Assembly (NCBI RefSeq): GCF_021347895.1
Contig: NC_067127.1
Coordinates: 17,208,984-17,272,983, forward strand
Direction: 5' to 3'
DNA from: Acanthochromis polyacanthus
Taxonomy: Eukaryota; Chordata; Actinopteri; Pomacentridae
DNA: 64,000 nt
Shown: positions 51,101 through 64,000 of the stretch, piece after piece
Position numbering within the stretch: the stretch's first letter is position 1
How the letters are laid out: every line of letters begins with the position of its first letter
Program-made: the position numbers and the translations under genes
Notes under the pieces: model-generated
Seen by the model: the letters and a program-made list of their open reading frames with translations, nothing else
What the model was told of the DNA's origin: nothing
The model's database searches: none

Positions 51101-54100
51101 ACAGATTCCACGTGTGCTGTGTTTGTCTTGCAGAAAGTTTCTGCAAAGTTACTGAAAGTCACTTGCAAATCTTTTGGACAGTCAACTACCTGGACTCTTT
51201 ATAGTGTTCCCAGGCTCTTTGGAGTTTCTTCATTAGTTTTAAGACTGTAGTTCATCCCTTTGTTGTACAGTTTCGAGACCAAAGTGTGGAAGAGATGGTG
51301 GTGGAGCAGGTTGTGCATTTCTAGAATGGACCGGCAATTAGGTGATTAGACACCCTCATTGAGTGTTGTTTGAAATCGCAACCAATGTTGTTTTAGTGGG
51401 GGAGCGGCATCACTCAGGCCTCATTTAGACTGGGAACCTCCACTGCTGTTGGGGGAGGAGCACTTTCACACATAGGGATACTTTGCTGATCAAGTAACAA
51501 AGTGGCCCATCAAACACCAGGATGCCACATAAAATCGAACACTGTGACTTTCCCGCTTCCAAATTCTGTCAGACACATCTTACCACCCCCTTATTCTTTC
51601 CCCTGCCTCTACAATCTTCCTTTTTGTGGTGACCAATAAAGCATCATCATTCCCTAATGTTGTGGTGAATTTCACACCCAGAATGACATCCATGAGCATG
51701 TGAGAAAACCTTTATCCCAGGGAATGGAATCATCATCTCGGTTGTTGCTCCTGTTGAAGCGTCCTCTTATCTGCATCCTTCACGCGTCAGCATCCAAAGC
51801 CTCGACTGTCCCTTCAAGTGAGCGTGCACAGTAGTTTGAAGCTACTGCAGTGTGCTCTTTAGATAGAGATACTACTTTTCAATACTTCTGTTATGTTGAT
51901 AGACTCCTGCGACAGACTACAGTGTCCTTTTCACACACACACTATCTAATTTAAGCATAACTATTTGAATTTTTCTCTTCCACAAAGGCCATAATATCAA
52001 ACAAACTGAATTTGTTACCAGCAATTGATAAAGAAGACAGATACATTTCAAACTATGGCTGCTTGATATTGAAACAAGTGACATTGCAATATTATATCTT
52101 TCTGCAGTCTATATTTGCAATTTGAAAAAAAAACAGCTAATAAATATGGTATGGGTATAATTTACAAACTAGAAGATAAGAGCTGTAGCTGCAGCACTGT
52201 AGGTAGTGTGGTCCAGTTGTTGAGAGTAACATCCTTCATCATGCTCCTGCCCTGATGGTGTTATAGACTTGACTGCAAGTCTAAAGCTGCCAATGCCTCC
52301 CTTATCCCTGTTGGGATGATTTCAGTTCTATAATAATGTAAGAAAAGTGACTATTCAGTTATTAGTCCTCCTCCTCATTTAGTTGGACCGTAAGACTTCT
52401 GTAGTGCTTTGTTGTCCAACTGGACCATAAGTCCATTGTAGCTGCATAATATTCTGTGATTGCTCTTTCAACTTGTGCCTTCCATCTTCCTTACAGCTCT
52501 GGAATGACAAATGGGGAAAAATAGATGTATGATGGTGTTAGATGCCACCAAGTGACCAGATCAAAACCCTCTTTAACAATTAATTAGTACCACATTTTTC
52601 ATAAGGTGAAAAATTATTGCATCAGTGATTTCTCTCTGTTCATGGCGTTTAGATCTGACTTTGCACTTTTCATACAGACCTTTGTTGTACCATTTTAAAC
52701 AGTCAAATCAATTAGTCATGTTGCCTCATGTAGTGGTAACAAAGACATTGCAGACAGACTTTTGTTTTTGGTCCTTTTTGGCCATCAACTGATGTGGCTT
52801 TTTTTTTTTTTTGGCAAACAAATCTCTCTTGCTGTTTTACCCCTGTTGCTCACTCATTTTGCTGTGCACATGCAGAGCCTGCACATCAACAAACTCTCCT
52901 TCTCTTAAACATTTTTCTTTAGAAGCATCCTATCTAAGAATTCCTAAAACTGGAGTAAATTATGTGATAATGTCTGTCATCAAACAGACTTATCTTGTAG
53001 ATTTGTCATGGAAAATAAAAACTGCGCCAGCGTTCTTGTTGTATCAAGCAGTAAAAACATAAAATGTTTGAGTCACTTCCTGTGAAAGGACGATTTAACA
53101 TGTGCATACTGCAATGTCAGTGCTGAAATAATAAATTGTGCAGCCCTATTACAAAACCAAGTTGTCCACAGTTATTCTATAATGGTATCCATCCACTACC
53201 ATGGTGTATCAAGAAGTTTCAGTCTAACACCGTGATGAGCATCCTTTTGCAAGTGCACTACAAAGTTCAATGCCATCATTAGAGTCACTGATGAGGATTT
53301 TGACTGCTTGAGATAATTTTTGTTGTTTTATTAGTTAACTTTGATTCCTGTGATTTATTTGTCTGTTCAAACGATTTACCAGTGGTTTTGGAGATACATT
53401 TTTAAAAATGTGTATTATAAAGTAAAGACTTGGCTCTGTCTTCTTTTATTTTTTCAAATAGGCCAAAATTAAAAGCTGCCATTTTCATCACCACAGCAAT
53501 GTTACGGATAACTTGGCTGGCTGGTTGGTATTCTGATGAAGGCTCCTGCTATAAGCCCGGGTGGGTCACCTCTTGGGGGCTGGGGGTGTAATGACTTCCC
53601 CAGCTGGCCCCCTGGGACGACTGTGCTCGTGCTCTGCACCTCTCCTGGGTGCTTTAAGCCACCACCATGTTTGTTTAGGGAAGATTAGCAACGTAAAACC
53701 CTTACAACATCCTGAACATGCAGCGAAAGGGAGATGCGATGGAGAGAAATAGAGATTGATGAGTGGAGAGGCGGTGGAGGAGACACTATGTTGTGTTTAG
53801 CAAGAGGATGCATTGGGGCAAGAATGAAAAATGGAACGAGATATAATTCAAATCTGTTGGAAGCATGTTTTTTGTCATGGTATCTGATTGTGTCTCTGGT
53901 TGGACTCATGCTAGTTCATACATATCAGAAAGCTCTATTTGAATCTACTCTTAAAGACCAAACTTTGCTGCCATTTCCCTCAGCTGTTCTCCATGGTAGA
54001 TATTCATAGACACTAAACTGCCTGGTGAATGCACCTGTCTGCTGAAACTGTCCTCTGGGTAGTGTAAAACTGTAAAGTGCATCTTCATCTTCTAATCTAC

Positions 54101-57100
54101 ACAGGTCTCTTGGTGCACTGTTGTTATGAATATAAAGCAATTATGTGCATCGGGTGCATTTAGAGAACTGTACTTACTGCCTTGTGGGAGTAAATCTTCC
54201 CTAAGATTTTAGTTAGACTCCCACAGGAGCTAACCTATTTCTTTCAGTTGCATTTTTATACAGTGTCTACTATAAGTAGCCCGGTTTTGTGTTGTTATTA
54301 ATTGATTAATCGATAGAAAGCATGACTGAATAGAGCCCAGGAGTAGGCTTTCTAAGCCATGGTGCACCAGGTGTGTCGCAGGTGTGTGTGCTTCGCTGTG
54401 GCAGGAAACAGATGTGCAGTGATATCAACGGCTGCACAGGTCTGGGAGACTATCAGCATGGACCAGGCTGCCGTCTCACTGCACTGCTCTACTTCCTGTG
54501 GGCTTAAATCATGGCAGAACATGATAAGGAGAGCAGAGCGCTGTGAGACCAGTGCTGCTATTGTTGAGAGCAGTCCGAGCCTCCCTGATTATGTGCATTA
54601 GTGATTAAAAGACGATGGTAAGACAGCGGACGACAAGGGAAATAATTGTTGCGAATTTGATGAATGACACAAAGGAAAAACAATAACACCGGCCCATTAA
54701 ACAGTTTAACAGCCCTGGCAAGCAGTGTGGATGATGCTCATGAAAACAGAACGTTTCAGGAGTTATTGTAATCTTATTAATATAGTTTTTGTTCTCTTCA
54801 CAGCCCCTGCCCAGAGCAAGGAATGGGAGATGAATTTAACCTCATGGATCATTCAGACCTGTATATCTTAGACTTCAGTAAGTATCCTGTCATTGTTCCT
54901 GCCTGTTGTGTTAGCATAAAAAGGTGTCTGATTTTTTGGATAGTTTTATTCATCTTGCTTCGTTTTTGCAGTAGAAATATTTCAAGTGACGCTATGACAG
55001 TCTCTTGTATTAATTAACCTACAGAGACTTATCAGTTGAATCTGCAGCGTTTCTCTACTTTTCAGGCTTAATAAAAATTTCAGCTCAGTGTTCAGATATC
55101 TGCAGACGTGTCATTTTGACTAGATAAGGGAGATTTATTCAGCAAAAAAGTTTTTAAAAATCCGTTGTCCGCTGCCCCAAGGCAGACAGGCAAAGTTAGT
55201 TCACAACTAGCTGGTAAAGAGAGTGCAGCATTTAGCTGCTAGAGAGTCAGATATGGTGGAGACTGAATATTAGGTTTGCCAGAAGCCCCAAGGCATACCT
55301 CAGAATGAAAGATAATGTTGCTCACTCAGGCAGAAACTAATCATTATTTTCATTGTTATTTAATTTGATGATTATTTCCTTGATTAATCAGAAAATGGTA
55401 AAAGAAAATATCAATCAGTGTTTGCCAAAGCCCCACATAATCTCAAATGCTTTTTTTTTGTTCACAGCAAAAACATTTTCGGTGTATTGCCATAGAGGAG
55501 TAAAGATAAAAGAAAATGTTCAAAATGAATTTAATAGATTGATCAGTAATCAGTCAATTGCTGCATCTCTATTGCTCTATCTGCTGGATGATTAGAAATC
55601 CAAGTGCTTTCCAGCTTTTAAGTTAACCGTATGAACATAAAAGTGGATGGTGTGAATACTGTTTTCTTCCCCTTTCTTCCAAGACATGTAAAAATCACTT
55701 CTTGCAGGTTTAAACATGCTCTCTGCAGGTCTCCTCAATACATTTTCTAGTACTAATGTCCCCCTTACACCTGCTTCATTTCTCACCAGACCTACTTTGC
55801 CTGGCCTTGGCCCTGCTTTGTGTTGTCACATGGGGCACTTCCGTCTCATCAGCTACCAAATATAGCCATATCCTGGCTGCACTGGGGTAGCCTGTAATGC
55901 TGTCAGGTCACAGTTAGGGTTTGTGTAGGTGGGCTTACACAGGGACACAGGGACCGTATGGGACTGGCAGTACCCAGTGGCATCCCCTGTGGCATACGCC
56001 TCCTCGTGCCAGTCACGTGTGCCTTCACACTGTTTATCAGTGAACATATGGTGGAACAGCCATGACGATGATAGTAAGTGAGAGGAAGTTTGTACGTATT
56101 ATTAGACAGAAGGCTTGTTATAGGGTGATTTGTGCACTAAAATAATTTAATATGAAGCGTCATCATGCTCTGTTGGTCCTCTTTTGTGAAGACTGTTGTT
56201 TGTTTTAGCTGTTTTTCTGGTGTATAAGTAAGCTCATCATGATGATTTTTACACAACAGACAAGACATCTAACCCTTTCATCTTCAGATTCTGAGAGCTG
56301 ACCTGCCCACATTTTGAATTCCCACAGCTGAAGTGGATATTCTTAGCCTGAGTATGATTTCTGCCTATGATCAGTCTGTGACTCATTACACTTTTTTTTC
56401 TTCTTTTCAGGCCCTAATTTGAAGACGTTATGCAAAATAGCTGTTATTCAGTACAGTCTGGAGCAGTCAGGACTTCCACATGATATCAGGTCAGACAAGC
56501 ATCCTCCTCTCAAACATTAGTGCTGTTTTGTCAAAGAATTGACATATTGTAGCTCATTCAGTTTGTATTATTCTTGCCACCACTCTGTCTTTCTCGGTAA
56601 TGAGGATGTAATAAAGCAAATTATGATTCATTATCCTTCATTTAACTAGTTGAAAGTTTTTTCTTGGGCTTTTGCCAGACTTTAAGTCCTTACATGTAAA
56701 ATTTGTACGTAATTATGTTATTTCTCCTCTAATTGCATAAAGGTTTGTGTATAGAAAAATCAGACAATCATGATGAAACACTGGTACACTCTGTATGATA
56801 CATTCAGTCTGTTCATTTTCTCTATACCCTTATTTTACACAAAAGATGCTCCACTGTGACGCAAAGAAGAACAGATCAAAACAGGAAGACAGTTTTCTCA
56901 GTCTACTTAATTTACATGTAGACGTGTTCTGCCTTAACAAATACAAAGGCAGTCCAAATGGTGTGAAGCAAGATGACTCCTAGGAAGTCCCAGCGTTGAC
57001 AAAACTAATAGTACTTCCGGTGTAGTATAACAACTATAGATATGCTTTACCGAAACAGGAATAATTATGATATCTTTCAACATTTTTTCCTGTCCAAATT

Positions 57101-59254
57101 GGGATTACTGACCCTCCACTAGATTTTACTCTAGATTATTTCTTTCTTTCTTTCTTTTTTTTTTTTTTAACAAATCCTCTACACAGTTTCAAATTGAAAA
57201 GCTTTAGACTTTAAAATGTCTTTCACTCCTGTAACTGAATGCTATGCGCTAAACAAAACAATGCACAACCCAACAATTTGTGTAGTCTTTCACATGTGCA
57301 CTCTAAATTCATGTATCCATTCATTATCTATACCTGCTTTGTCCTGTGGAGGGTTGTGGAATGAGCCCATCCCCACTGACATTTCAGTGCTAAATGGTAC
57401 TGGTAGGTCATAGTAAAGAATATTCTGGAACTTACAGTGCCATGCTTGCATCTCTTTTGCTCTGCAACGTTATCTCTAGTCTGCTCCAGTCTGCAGATGT
57501 TCATATTACCCACAAACTCAATGAAAATCTTGCAAATTCACATTACTGTGCAGGTCTGAAAACTGAAGACACAACAGTCCAAAAACAAAAACTTGACATC
57601 TTGTTTTGCTTGCACATATTCTTCAGGTGTTGCCAGTATACAGATAGATTCCATAGCCTGTCTGTGAATAATCTTCCTGTAGAATATATTCAGTGTAGTC
57701 TTATTATTCTGAAACCTCAAGAAGAAAAACAGTTGTAGGAACATCATACCTTGAACTTAAACCATATGTATTCCCAGTGGAGCCGATGATTTGATGACAT
57801 ATTGCAGCGCTTTGCTGAATACACTAGCATTTTAATGATGAATTGTTTTTCTTGTTTTTGTTTTTCATTAAAGTTCTTGATGACAAACTCCTAGTACTGC
57901 GAGCATACATGTAGTTTTCTCAGACAATTCTGGCACCTCTTTTTGAAGACACTGCAAAGGAGTTGTCACAAAAGTGGAGCAGTCCTATTGCCTAAATTAC
58001 CAAGTGCAGTGAATTGAATTAATAATACATTATTTTCGCTTGTCACCGACTGGTTTGAAAATTATTTTGACACATGGCTTGCCAGAGAGGCTTAAAAGTC
58101 TGAGAGAACCATTTTGATTTGTTGTGATGTTGTAATCACAGGGTAGGAAAGTTGTGATGGCTGCATTAAGCAAGATTTTAAGGCATGTTGAGGAAAAATA
58201 CATGTCTGAAATTGTGTTTTCAGTAATTACTGTTTGCCAGCGTTTTTCTGTAGACTGCAGGTTGAAGTATTTTTTAGACAGGTCTTTTTGTGTAGGCAAA
58301 TTCGCATCTAGTGAAATCTGCATTGTTCTCAGCCTTTTGGGGAATAATGCCACCAATGAAATAATTGAAGCATATAACCATTTTTCCAAAAACCTTTAGG
58401 GAGAGACTTTGTCAAGCTGATGGAGCTCATTAGGCAAGTGTGTCTAAAATTGAGGGCTTCCAACTAAAGGCATTTTTTCTGTGGACTCCATGGAACCTGA
58501 TACTAATTACTCCTCTTAACTTCTCATTTCTCTCGCACCGTCACTGCCACCTTGCATGCTCCCCACTTTGGCGTTTGCGGTTGTGTTTCTAACCCTTGGA
58601 GGGTTTTCAGTGGGGTCACAAGACTCTGGTTAACTCCCTTTGCCCCTCAGTGGCATCTCCAGCTCCAGTGCCAATCTCCCCTCTTAAACACACACGCGCA
58701 CAACAAAAAAACGAACAAAGCAGTTGAGAGGGAGTGAGTGTGAAACCAGAGCCAGTGATAACAATCTGGAGCTCAACCTCTGACCTGTCATCAGGTCAGC
58801 ACTAGACCCTGTTGTCAGCTCCTGCTCCTGATGCTCACGTTACAGAGGGGGGGCCTTCCTTCATCCTTGTCCGCGACGTAGCTCCTTACTTGGACGAGCG
58901 GGGGGAGGCAAATGTCACACGACTGCTTGGTTGTCATTGCAGTAGCATCTTGTAGATTTCAAACTACTTTGATCTTGATGCCCCATTACTTTTTCAGAAT
59001 CAGCAATAGCAAATATTGTTAGGCAAGATGTCAACGTTGCCTGAAATTTTAAAGGTACAGTTCAAACTTAATCTAAATCAGCATGTTCAGTAGGTCTTCC
59101 CATATCTGACAGCATTTCAACATTTGTGATTGCAATATAAGAACATTTTACCGGCCAATTGCTATTTCTTCCTGTTGTTTCCTCCAGGTGGGAACTGGCA
59201 GCCATGACGACCAACAGCAACATCAGCAGGCCCATCTTCTCGTCACACGGCTGA
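35239..59254 (+). CDS. klhdc3: Kelch domain-containing protein 3, CRL2 substrate receptor, 382 aa
   Basis: Ten coding exons: 35239-35392, 37005-37181, 37388-37503, 37583-37654, 39076-39289, 39797-39883, 41345-41453, 54804-54877, 56411-56489 and 59188-59254. All have GT/AG borders, phases agree, and the total of 1149 bases gives 382 residues, the length I recall for human KLHDC3. The protein opens MLRWSVHLEGGPRRVNHAAV, continues with kelch blades carrying FGG/WGG motifs (VYSFGG, LWGGRNDTEG, MYIFGGYE, MFVFGGRADR, LYIFGGYNA, IILFGGT) and ends NISRPIFSSHG. LKTLCKIAVIQY near 338-349 resembles the BC/VHL-box region that contacts elongin and cullin-2. KLHDC3 is known as a cullin-2 receptor for C-terminal glycine degrons. 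The start codon matches the conserved N-terminus. Intron 7 (41454-54803) is unusually long and holds several repeats. I see no disabling change. Confidence 0.97.
35425..35447. repeat. (TA)n microsatellite in klhdc3 intron 1
   Basis: A short TA array preceded by mixed GTATAT words, just after the first coding exon. Confidence 0.85.
38022..38051. repeat. (GT)n microsatellite in klhdc3 intron 4
   Basis: A short GT array interrupted by one TTT. Confidence 0.85.
42048..42103. repeat. (AT)n microsatellite in klhdc3 intron 7
   Basis: A pure AT dinucleotide array of about 55 bp, able to form a cruciform. Tyr-Ile frames across it are artefacts. Confidence 0.95.
50456..50776. mobile_element. Tc1/mariner-like MITE, 321 bp
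   Basis: Terminal inverted repeats of about 27 bp: the left begins CACTACCGTTCAAAAG and runs into TTTGGGGTCAC, and the right reads inward CACGACTGTTCAAAAG and the same continuation, with two mismatches. TA dinucleotides flank both ends (50454-50455 and 50777-50778), as expected for Tc1/mariner insertion. The interior has no transposase. This terminal sequence is common in teleost genomes. Confidence 0.9.
57145..57169. repeat. (TTTC)n / poly-T tract in klhdc3 intron 9
   Basis: Several TTTC repeats followed by a T run. Confidence 0.85.
57312..57375 (+). repeat. Remnant of a teleost retroelement tail
   Basis: ATCCATTCATTATCTATACC followed by GCTTTGTCCTGTGGAGGGTT resembles the ATCCATCCATTATCTATACC..CTTATCC family that is frequent in fish introns. 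Only a short piece remains. Confidence 0.6.
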
Positions 59255-62200
59255 CGCAGCTGAATGTGAAGCAGAACCAGAACTCTGTGTTCGGACACCG
59301 GGCTTTTGTCTTTCAAATCATCTGAGCTCCGAGGGACTGTTTTTTTGTATAGTCTGGATCTGTATCTGATTGATTTTCCACATTCTACAAGTGAAAACTC
59401 ATTACTGACCAAAATATCCTGCTAAGACTTCCTTGGACACCACGTGCTTTGCCATGTCTCGGGACATTTTAACCCTTGAGACGATGGTCGTGTGACACAG
59501 AAATCACCTGTTCACCCTTTTCTCTTCTTTCTAGCCTCTCTAGAAATCCAATCAGCCTATGATAATCATAGACTTCTAATCTTAAGCACAGGAAGAGACA
59601 AGAACTTCAGCCAAAGGTCTTGAGAGCTAACCTCTTTGTTGAGGATGTCATCCTGATGTCATACTCAACGCACCTCCCCTAAAGGACAAATGTGAACCTT
59701 CTGTTGCAGATATGAAGAGACTGAGATGGTCATGAGTCAGAATCTCTTGCTGCTCAAACTTAGTCATAACACCATATAAAGCTGCCACATCCATGAGCAG
59801 ACAACTCATTATGTTGCTTTTGAATGCAAGGAGATAGAATATTCAGTACCACATTGTTGGAGTGTGATTCTTTAAAAGGTCTGTTGGACTGATTTGAAAC
59901 GCTTAGCGATTTCCCTGCTTCATTCTAACTTGGATGGCACCCCGTTGCTCTCAAGTGTCTCTAAGGTAATTTGCAAGGCAACTGAAAAAGCCTTGTAAAA
60001 TAATCAAGCCCATCTACCTCCCTCAATAGCATGCAACATTGAGTGTTTCAGACTTCCCATGCATTAGACACCTACTTTCCCCCCCAAAAAACAAAACAAA
60101 ACAAAAAGAAAAATGGCTTTTTTTGCAGGGAAGATGGTATTTGTGGTTCTATTCTTCCAAGAAAATGCTGCAGTGTCACTGGAAGAGTGCGACTCACCTG
60201 CCACAACGCTCCCTCTACCCCTCGAGCTTGTTTTTCAGTGCCAAACATAGAAGGGAGTCATGATGCAAATGTATACTGTGTATGTGTGTGAACACGTGGG
60301 CCTGTCTACACACAGTCCACCTGCTTCGGTTTACCTGTTGTTGTACAGGGAAGTCATCACTAATATGCATAATGTAATTCCTTTTTAGAGACAATCCGAC
60401 AGCGTTCAGAGACTCTTCTCATGACCGGCTTATTCACAGTGTAGTGGGAAAACTAGGAAAATGCGCACGTGTGTTTGTGCACAATGACAAGCAAAGTAAA
60501 AGCTGAGCAGCAGATGTTCTAAACATGCATAAGGGCTGTTATCAGGTCACACACTCACACCACATAGCTTGGACTTGCTCAAATGTTATTAATGCTAACT
60601 GCAAATTTTAGAACAAAACTTCTGGTGGTGGTTTTTATTCTTATCTCCATTCCTATTAGTTAAAGGACAATTCTATATTTTTGTTGTCAACAAATCCCAG
60701 AAAAAGACCAAAACAAACAGTGTGCTAGGTCGTCTTTCAACACTTTCCTGTGCTGTCAGTGGCTGTCAGCCCAAAGCCAGTAAGTTTCTACTAAGAACCA
60801 GCCAAACAGTGCAGGTTTTAACAGTTTTTTCTCAAACAGAAGTGAGGATAGAACTTGTAGGGGATGATTTTTAATTGTGGTTTTGGTGCATATGTGAACA
60901 CCATGACAGTGTATTTAAGATCATTTTTAATCGTTTTGGGATAACTATTATATATCAGGCTTTGGATCCACAGACAATCTTTCATAATAAATTATTGTCT
61001 TAGTCTTTGTTGACATAAAAAATACCGAATAGCATCCAAGCTACCCTGTGAATCTTAGACCAATAATTAGTACAACATGATGTTAATGAACATCCGGGCA
61101 GAAGAGCTGTTACTGATGTTTTTTTGTTTTTTTTAACATTTTCACTGTGGATTTTAGTTGTCTGGTCCTGAGCAGTACAAAACCCCACACTTTACAAACC
61201 TAAGATGGGATGAGAAACTGTTACCACTCATTTGTGAGCTGCATTCATGATTTTCAATCCTGATCTTTGAGATAAGTGTTTTGCTGCTTTCTGTCCTGCC
61301 AGATAGTTAAACCTCCTCTGTTCAGTGAGTCTTTGATTAGCTAGTTAGAATGAAAAGCAGTAGGACTCTGGCACCCGGACATCAGGCTTTATTAACACCG
61401 ACCTACAACATTAATGTTTACAAATCCGTGTATGTCTCATAAAGCAGTGTAAAACAATCTTAAATGCAGGTTGCATTCACCAGATAACTGCACTATAGCC
61501 AATCTTGGCACATCTGGCCATACAGAAGGACACGTTGATGCTGCTTTTTGCCTAACTAGACTCCAGAGTTTGAGACGTTTGCCTGCCCAAACCAAGTCTG
61601 AATTTTATTATTTACAGACCAGCGGTGCCAATGTGACTCAGCGAGTCTTATATTCTCTGCACTCCACACGCACATGGACATGTACACTTGATATTCCCAG
61701 TTAGCTGGACGATACGACAGCTAATGCAGTTAAACCACAGGGAAGCTAAAACAATTCTGGTGAACAAATCAAACTGTTTATGTAACACCAAATGGCCGCT
61801 GGCACACTGATATTTGTTTATTTCTCTTTTTCCAGTGTGTCGTGTGGAAGTCATCTTTATTTCAGGATTTTGATCCCTTTCTTGTTGTGTGTGAAGATTA
61901 TGGGTGATATTTTATAGTGAAGACCTCTTCAGGAATATGGACTAAAGATTGAGTAAATGAATTGTAGACACTGGTCAGAAATAAAATACCTGTACAACAA
62001 GTTTCCTCAGTAATGATCACTCATTTACCTCCACTAATGAAGTACTAGCAGTTTTTCCTAAATATATTGGCATGACATTTTTAATGGTAGTGGTGTAAAA
62101 CCTCCTAAAAGATGCAGTTTCTGAAGCTCCTCTTGTACTTCTTATCTTACCTTGTGAAGAGGCTTTAAGAACTTCACAGGGTTACTACCGTTTCAACAAA

Positions 62201-62560
62201 AGCAAACTAGAAGAAAATCTGCTTCTGCCAAGAAAATGCATCATTAGATTGTAGTGCACGCTCATAATTCATTGACTGATGATTCATTGTGAGGAGAAGT
62301 CTGTGACTGGTCTAATTTAATGCTAATACATGTGCTCTTTCTTCAGGGTTTAAAGTATATGGGGACTAATTAATTTGTAAAGATAAACAGATCTAAGTAT
62401 GGACTGTATCTGGATTCATTTTACAACTGCGTAGGCTCCCGATGCTTATTGTTGGCATATTTTTGAAGGGGACTCTGTATTTGGCAATGTTGGTGAGGAC
62501 TTCCTGTGCAATATGCTTTATAACTGTATCAACAATAAATCTGAGACACTTTGAGTTGTT
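59255..62560 (+). other. klhdc3 3' UTR and candidate polyadenylation sites
   Basis: Follows the klhdc3 stop codon. Plus-strand AATAAA signals occur at 60986-60991, 61980-61985 and 62534-62539; the last is followed by TTGAGTTGTTTACATTTGT, a GT-rich element suited to 3' end formation. Which site is used cannot be told from sequence. The minus-strand frame at 59068-59412 is the antisense of the last exon. Confidence 0.45.
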
Positions 62561-62859
62561 TACATTTGTATGCACTGATGATTTCTAAAGCTGTTTGGAT
62601 CTGGTCAAGACTGAACTGACCCTGTCGGAAAAGCAAACACGTGCATATTGTGGCGGTGTGATTATTGTTGCAGATTGTCTGCATCATGAGGTGTCAAACT
62701 GCTGGCATGATGGCCCTGTTAGGTTTAGCAAACTGTTAAATGAGATAGATGTCTGTTTGACACTTTGTTGTTTTTGGATTTTAACCACATTTTTATTTCC
62801 CTAGTCTTATGTTTTTTTAAATTTCAAACATAACATTTAGCAAGCTGCAGAACCACCTG

Positions 62860-63270
62860 TGTATAAAGATGGACAAACCCTCTGTAACGTCACACATAGG
62901 TTTCCTGCAGTAATTTTGAAGCTCAGTCTACTGGCTCCAACCGTTGCCATGTTGACTGTCTGACTCCTCCCAGCTCCCAGTTAATCCAAAACTGAAAGTA
63001 GAAATAGAGCGTCCAAACTTCTCTTGGTTATAAACTGTCATGTGATAGCACCCACCTTAGACAGTATTCAAGAGTCAGGAAATTAGCTATAGAGACCACT
63101 ATTATTTTTCGTATCAGGCTGCAAACATGTTTATTTTTGCTGAAAAGTTGGATTTTAACATGGGGGCCAATAGGGATTCACTCACTTTTTCAATCAGCCT
63201 CAAGTGGCCAGTTCAGGAATTGCAGTTTACGACACTTCCATGTTGATTTCTTTTTTTCAAGCCCTAGAGG
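62860..63270 (+). repeat. SINE/LINE-tail-like teleost dispersed repeat
   Basis: Contains TGGGGGCCAATAGGGATTCA and TCAGCCTCAAGTGGCCAGTT, followed by GAATTGCAGTTTACGACACT. This is a word order I recognise from a repeat family abundant in fish genomes. No coding capacity is seen. Confidence 0.6.
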
Positions 63271-63299
63271 TTTACTGCTTGTGAGTAACATGAAAACTT

Positions 63300-64000
63300 G
63301 AACTGGTGAAACCAGCCACACTGATTTACCATAGAATATCTGGTGCCTTAGTAAACCTAAAGACTTTTTTTTTTTTTTTTTTTTTAACGTACGTGTAGGA
63401 GAGCTGCCACACTATCAGGTTTTCACGATATGCTTAATATTATTGCAATTATTATACAATCATTAAAAAAAATACAAATGGTAGCAATGCTGTCAGTCAA
63501 AGTTGTTTTTAGCTTTTCTTATTGTCTGTTTTTTCTCTTTTAGTAAGTAACTTGCATTCAAAACGCCAGTGTAGTGAGGTAGAAGGTCTACAACCACCAC
63601 TGTACTCTGTTGTATATTGGGGTGTCAACCAGATAGATACTGGTGCGGGATAATTTGTTATATTAGCTTATGTGTATTATTAACATATCAAGATTTCATG
63701 TTTTAACTCTTGCAGTCATCACCAGCGCGCTGGTACAGTATATAGCGATGGTCTTTTTGCGTAGTTTATTGTGACTTTTTTCCTGTCTCATCTGCAAGGA
63801 GTTGGCCACTGTTCTCCAGAAATAAAATGGAAACTAACATGCAAATCATTATAAAAAAAAGACATGAAGAAGAAGAGATCAAAGAGCTTAATCTATAAAA
63901 AAAGTTGAAATTTAGTGTTGAAAATAAAGTTGACTTTGAGACCCTGAGTATCACTGTGTCATAGGAAAATAACGCATAATAGTAAGAGAGTAAGCAATTT
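63300..64000. other. Downstream flank, no gene seen
   Basis: AT-rich DNA with a T run at about 63366-63385. AATAAA-type words at 63820 and 63923 have no assigned transcript. Confidence 0.4.

Larger units (their letters stand above)
41454..54803 (+). other. klhdc3 intron 7, about 13.3 kb
   Basis: Donor CAG|GTGAGG at 41454 and acceptor TTCACAG ending 54803. The intron contains an (AT)n array, a complete Tc1-like MITE and many short frames without domains or splice context. I found no nested gene. A GC-richer patch around 53540-53680 shows no supported exon. Confidence 0.85.

Noticed and set aside
58030..58389. 119-codon minus-strand frame in klhdc3 intron 9
   Set aside because: AT-rich, no recognisable protein family; treated as chance.
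59068..59412. 114-codon minus-strand frame
   Set aside because: Antisense of the last klhdc3 exon and its 3' UTR.

Overview
The window is vertebrate nuclear DNA, almost certainly from a ray-finned (teleost) fish. The coding exons are short and separated by long AT-rich introns with consensus GT/AG splice sites. The intergenic DNA carries long (CA)n tracts, hAT-like and Tc1-like non-autonomous transposons, solo LTRs and several dispersed sequences I recognise as common teleost repeats. Nothing bacterial or viral-genomic is present, apart from LTR-retroelement remnants.

Three protein-coding genes can be supported. (1) Minus strand, 615-14924: a 13-coding-exon gene that I reconstructed exon by exon. 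It gives a continuous 705-residue reading frame with a spectrin-repeat/coiled-coil centre. I could not assign an orthologue. (2) Minus strand, 15084-15311: a single-exon 75-codon ORF that I identify as mymx (myomixer/minion/myomerger), the vertebrate myoblast-fusion micropeptide, from its hydrophobic, Arg-rich helices and its AxLyCxL-type motif. It lies only 159 bp upstream of the ATG of gene 1, on the same strand. (3) Plus strand, 35239-59254: klhdc3, a kelch-repeat substrate receptor of cullin-2 ubiquitin ligases. It has ten coding exons that sum to 382 codons plus stop, the same length I recall for human KLHDC3, and one intron of about 13.3 kb.

Layout: 1-614 is the 3' UTR and flank of the spectrin-repeat gene. 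615-15311 holds the spectrin-repeat gene and mymx. 15312 to about 33340 is an 18-kb gene-free stretch filled with mobile-element debris: a 1.7-kb fold-back hAT-like element with a second hAT-like element nested in it, a long CA microsatellite with a neighbouring palindrome, two solo-LTR candidates and several old teleost repeats. 33340-35238 is the presumed klhdc3 promoter and 5' UTR region. It includes a Cys-rich 181-codon open frame of unknown origin and a perfect 20-bp hairpin. 35239-59254 is klhdc3, and from 59255 to the end is its 3' UTR and downstream DNA.

The most interesting point is the pairing of mymx with the spectrin-repeat gene. They are head-to-tail and almost touching, and there is an in-frame candidate splice donor inside mymx and an in-frame candidate acceptor just before the spectrin-repeat ATG. 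This raises the possibility of a shared muscle promoter, a bicistronic transcript or a fused isoform. All functional statements rest on reading the translations. No alignment or database search was run.
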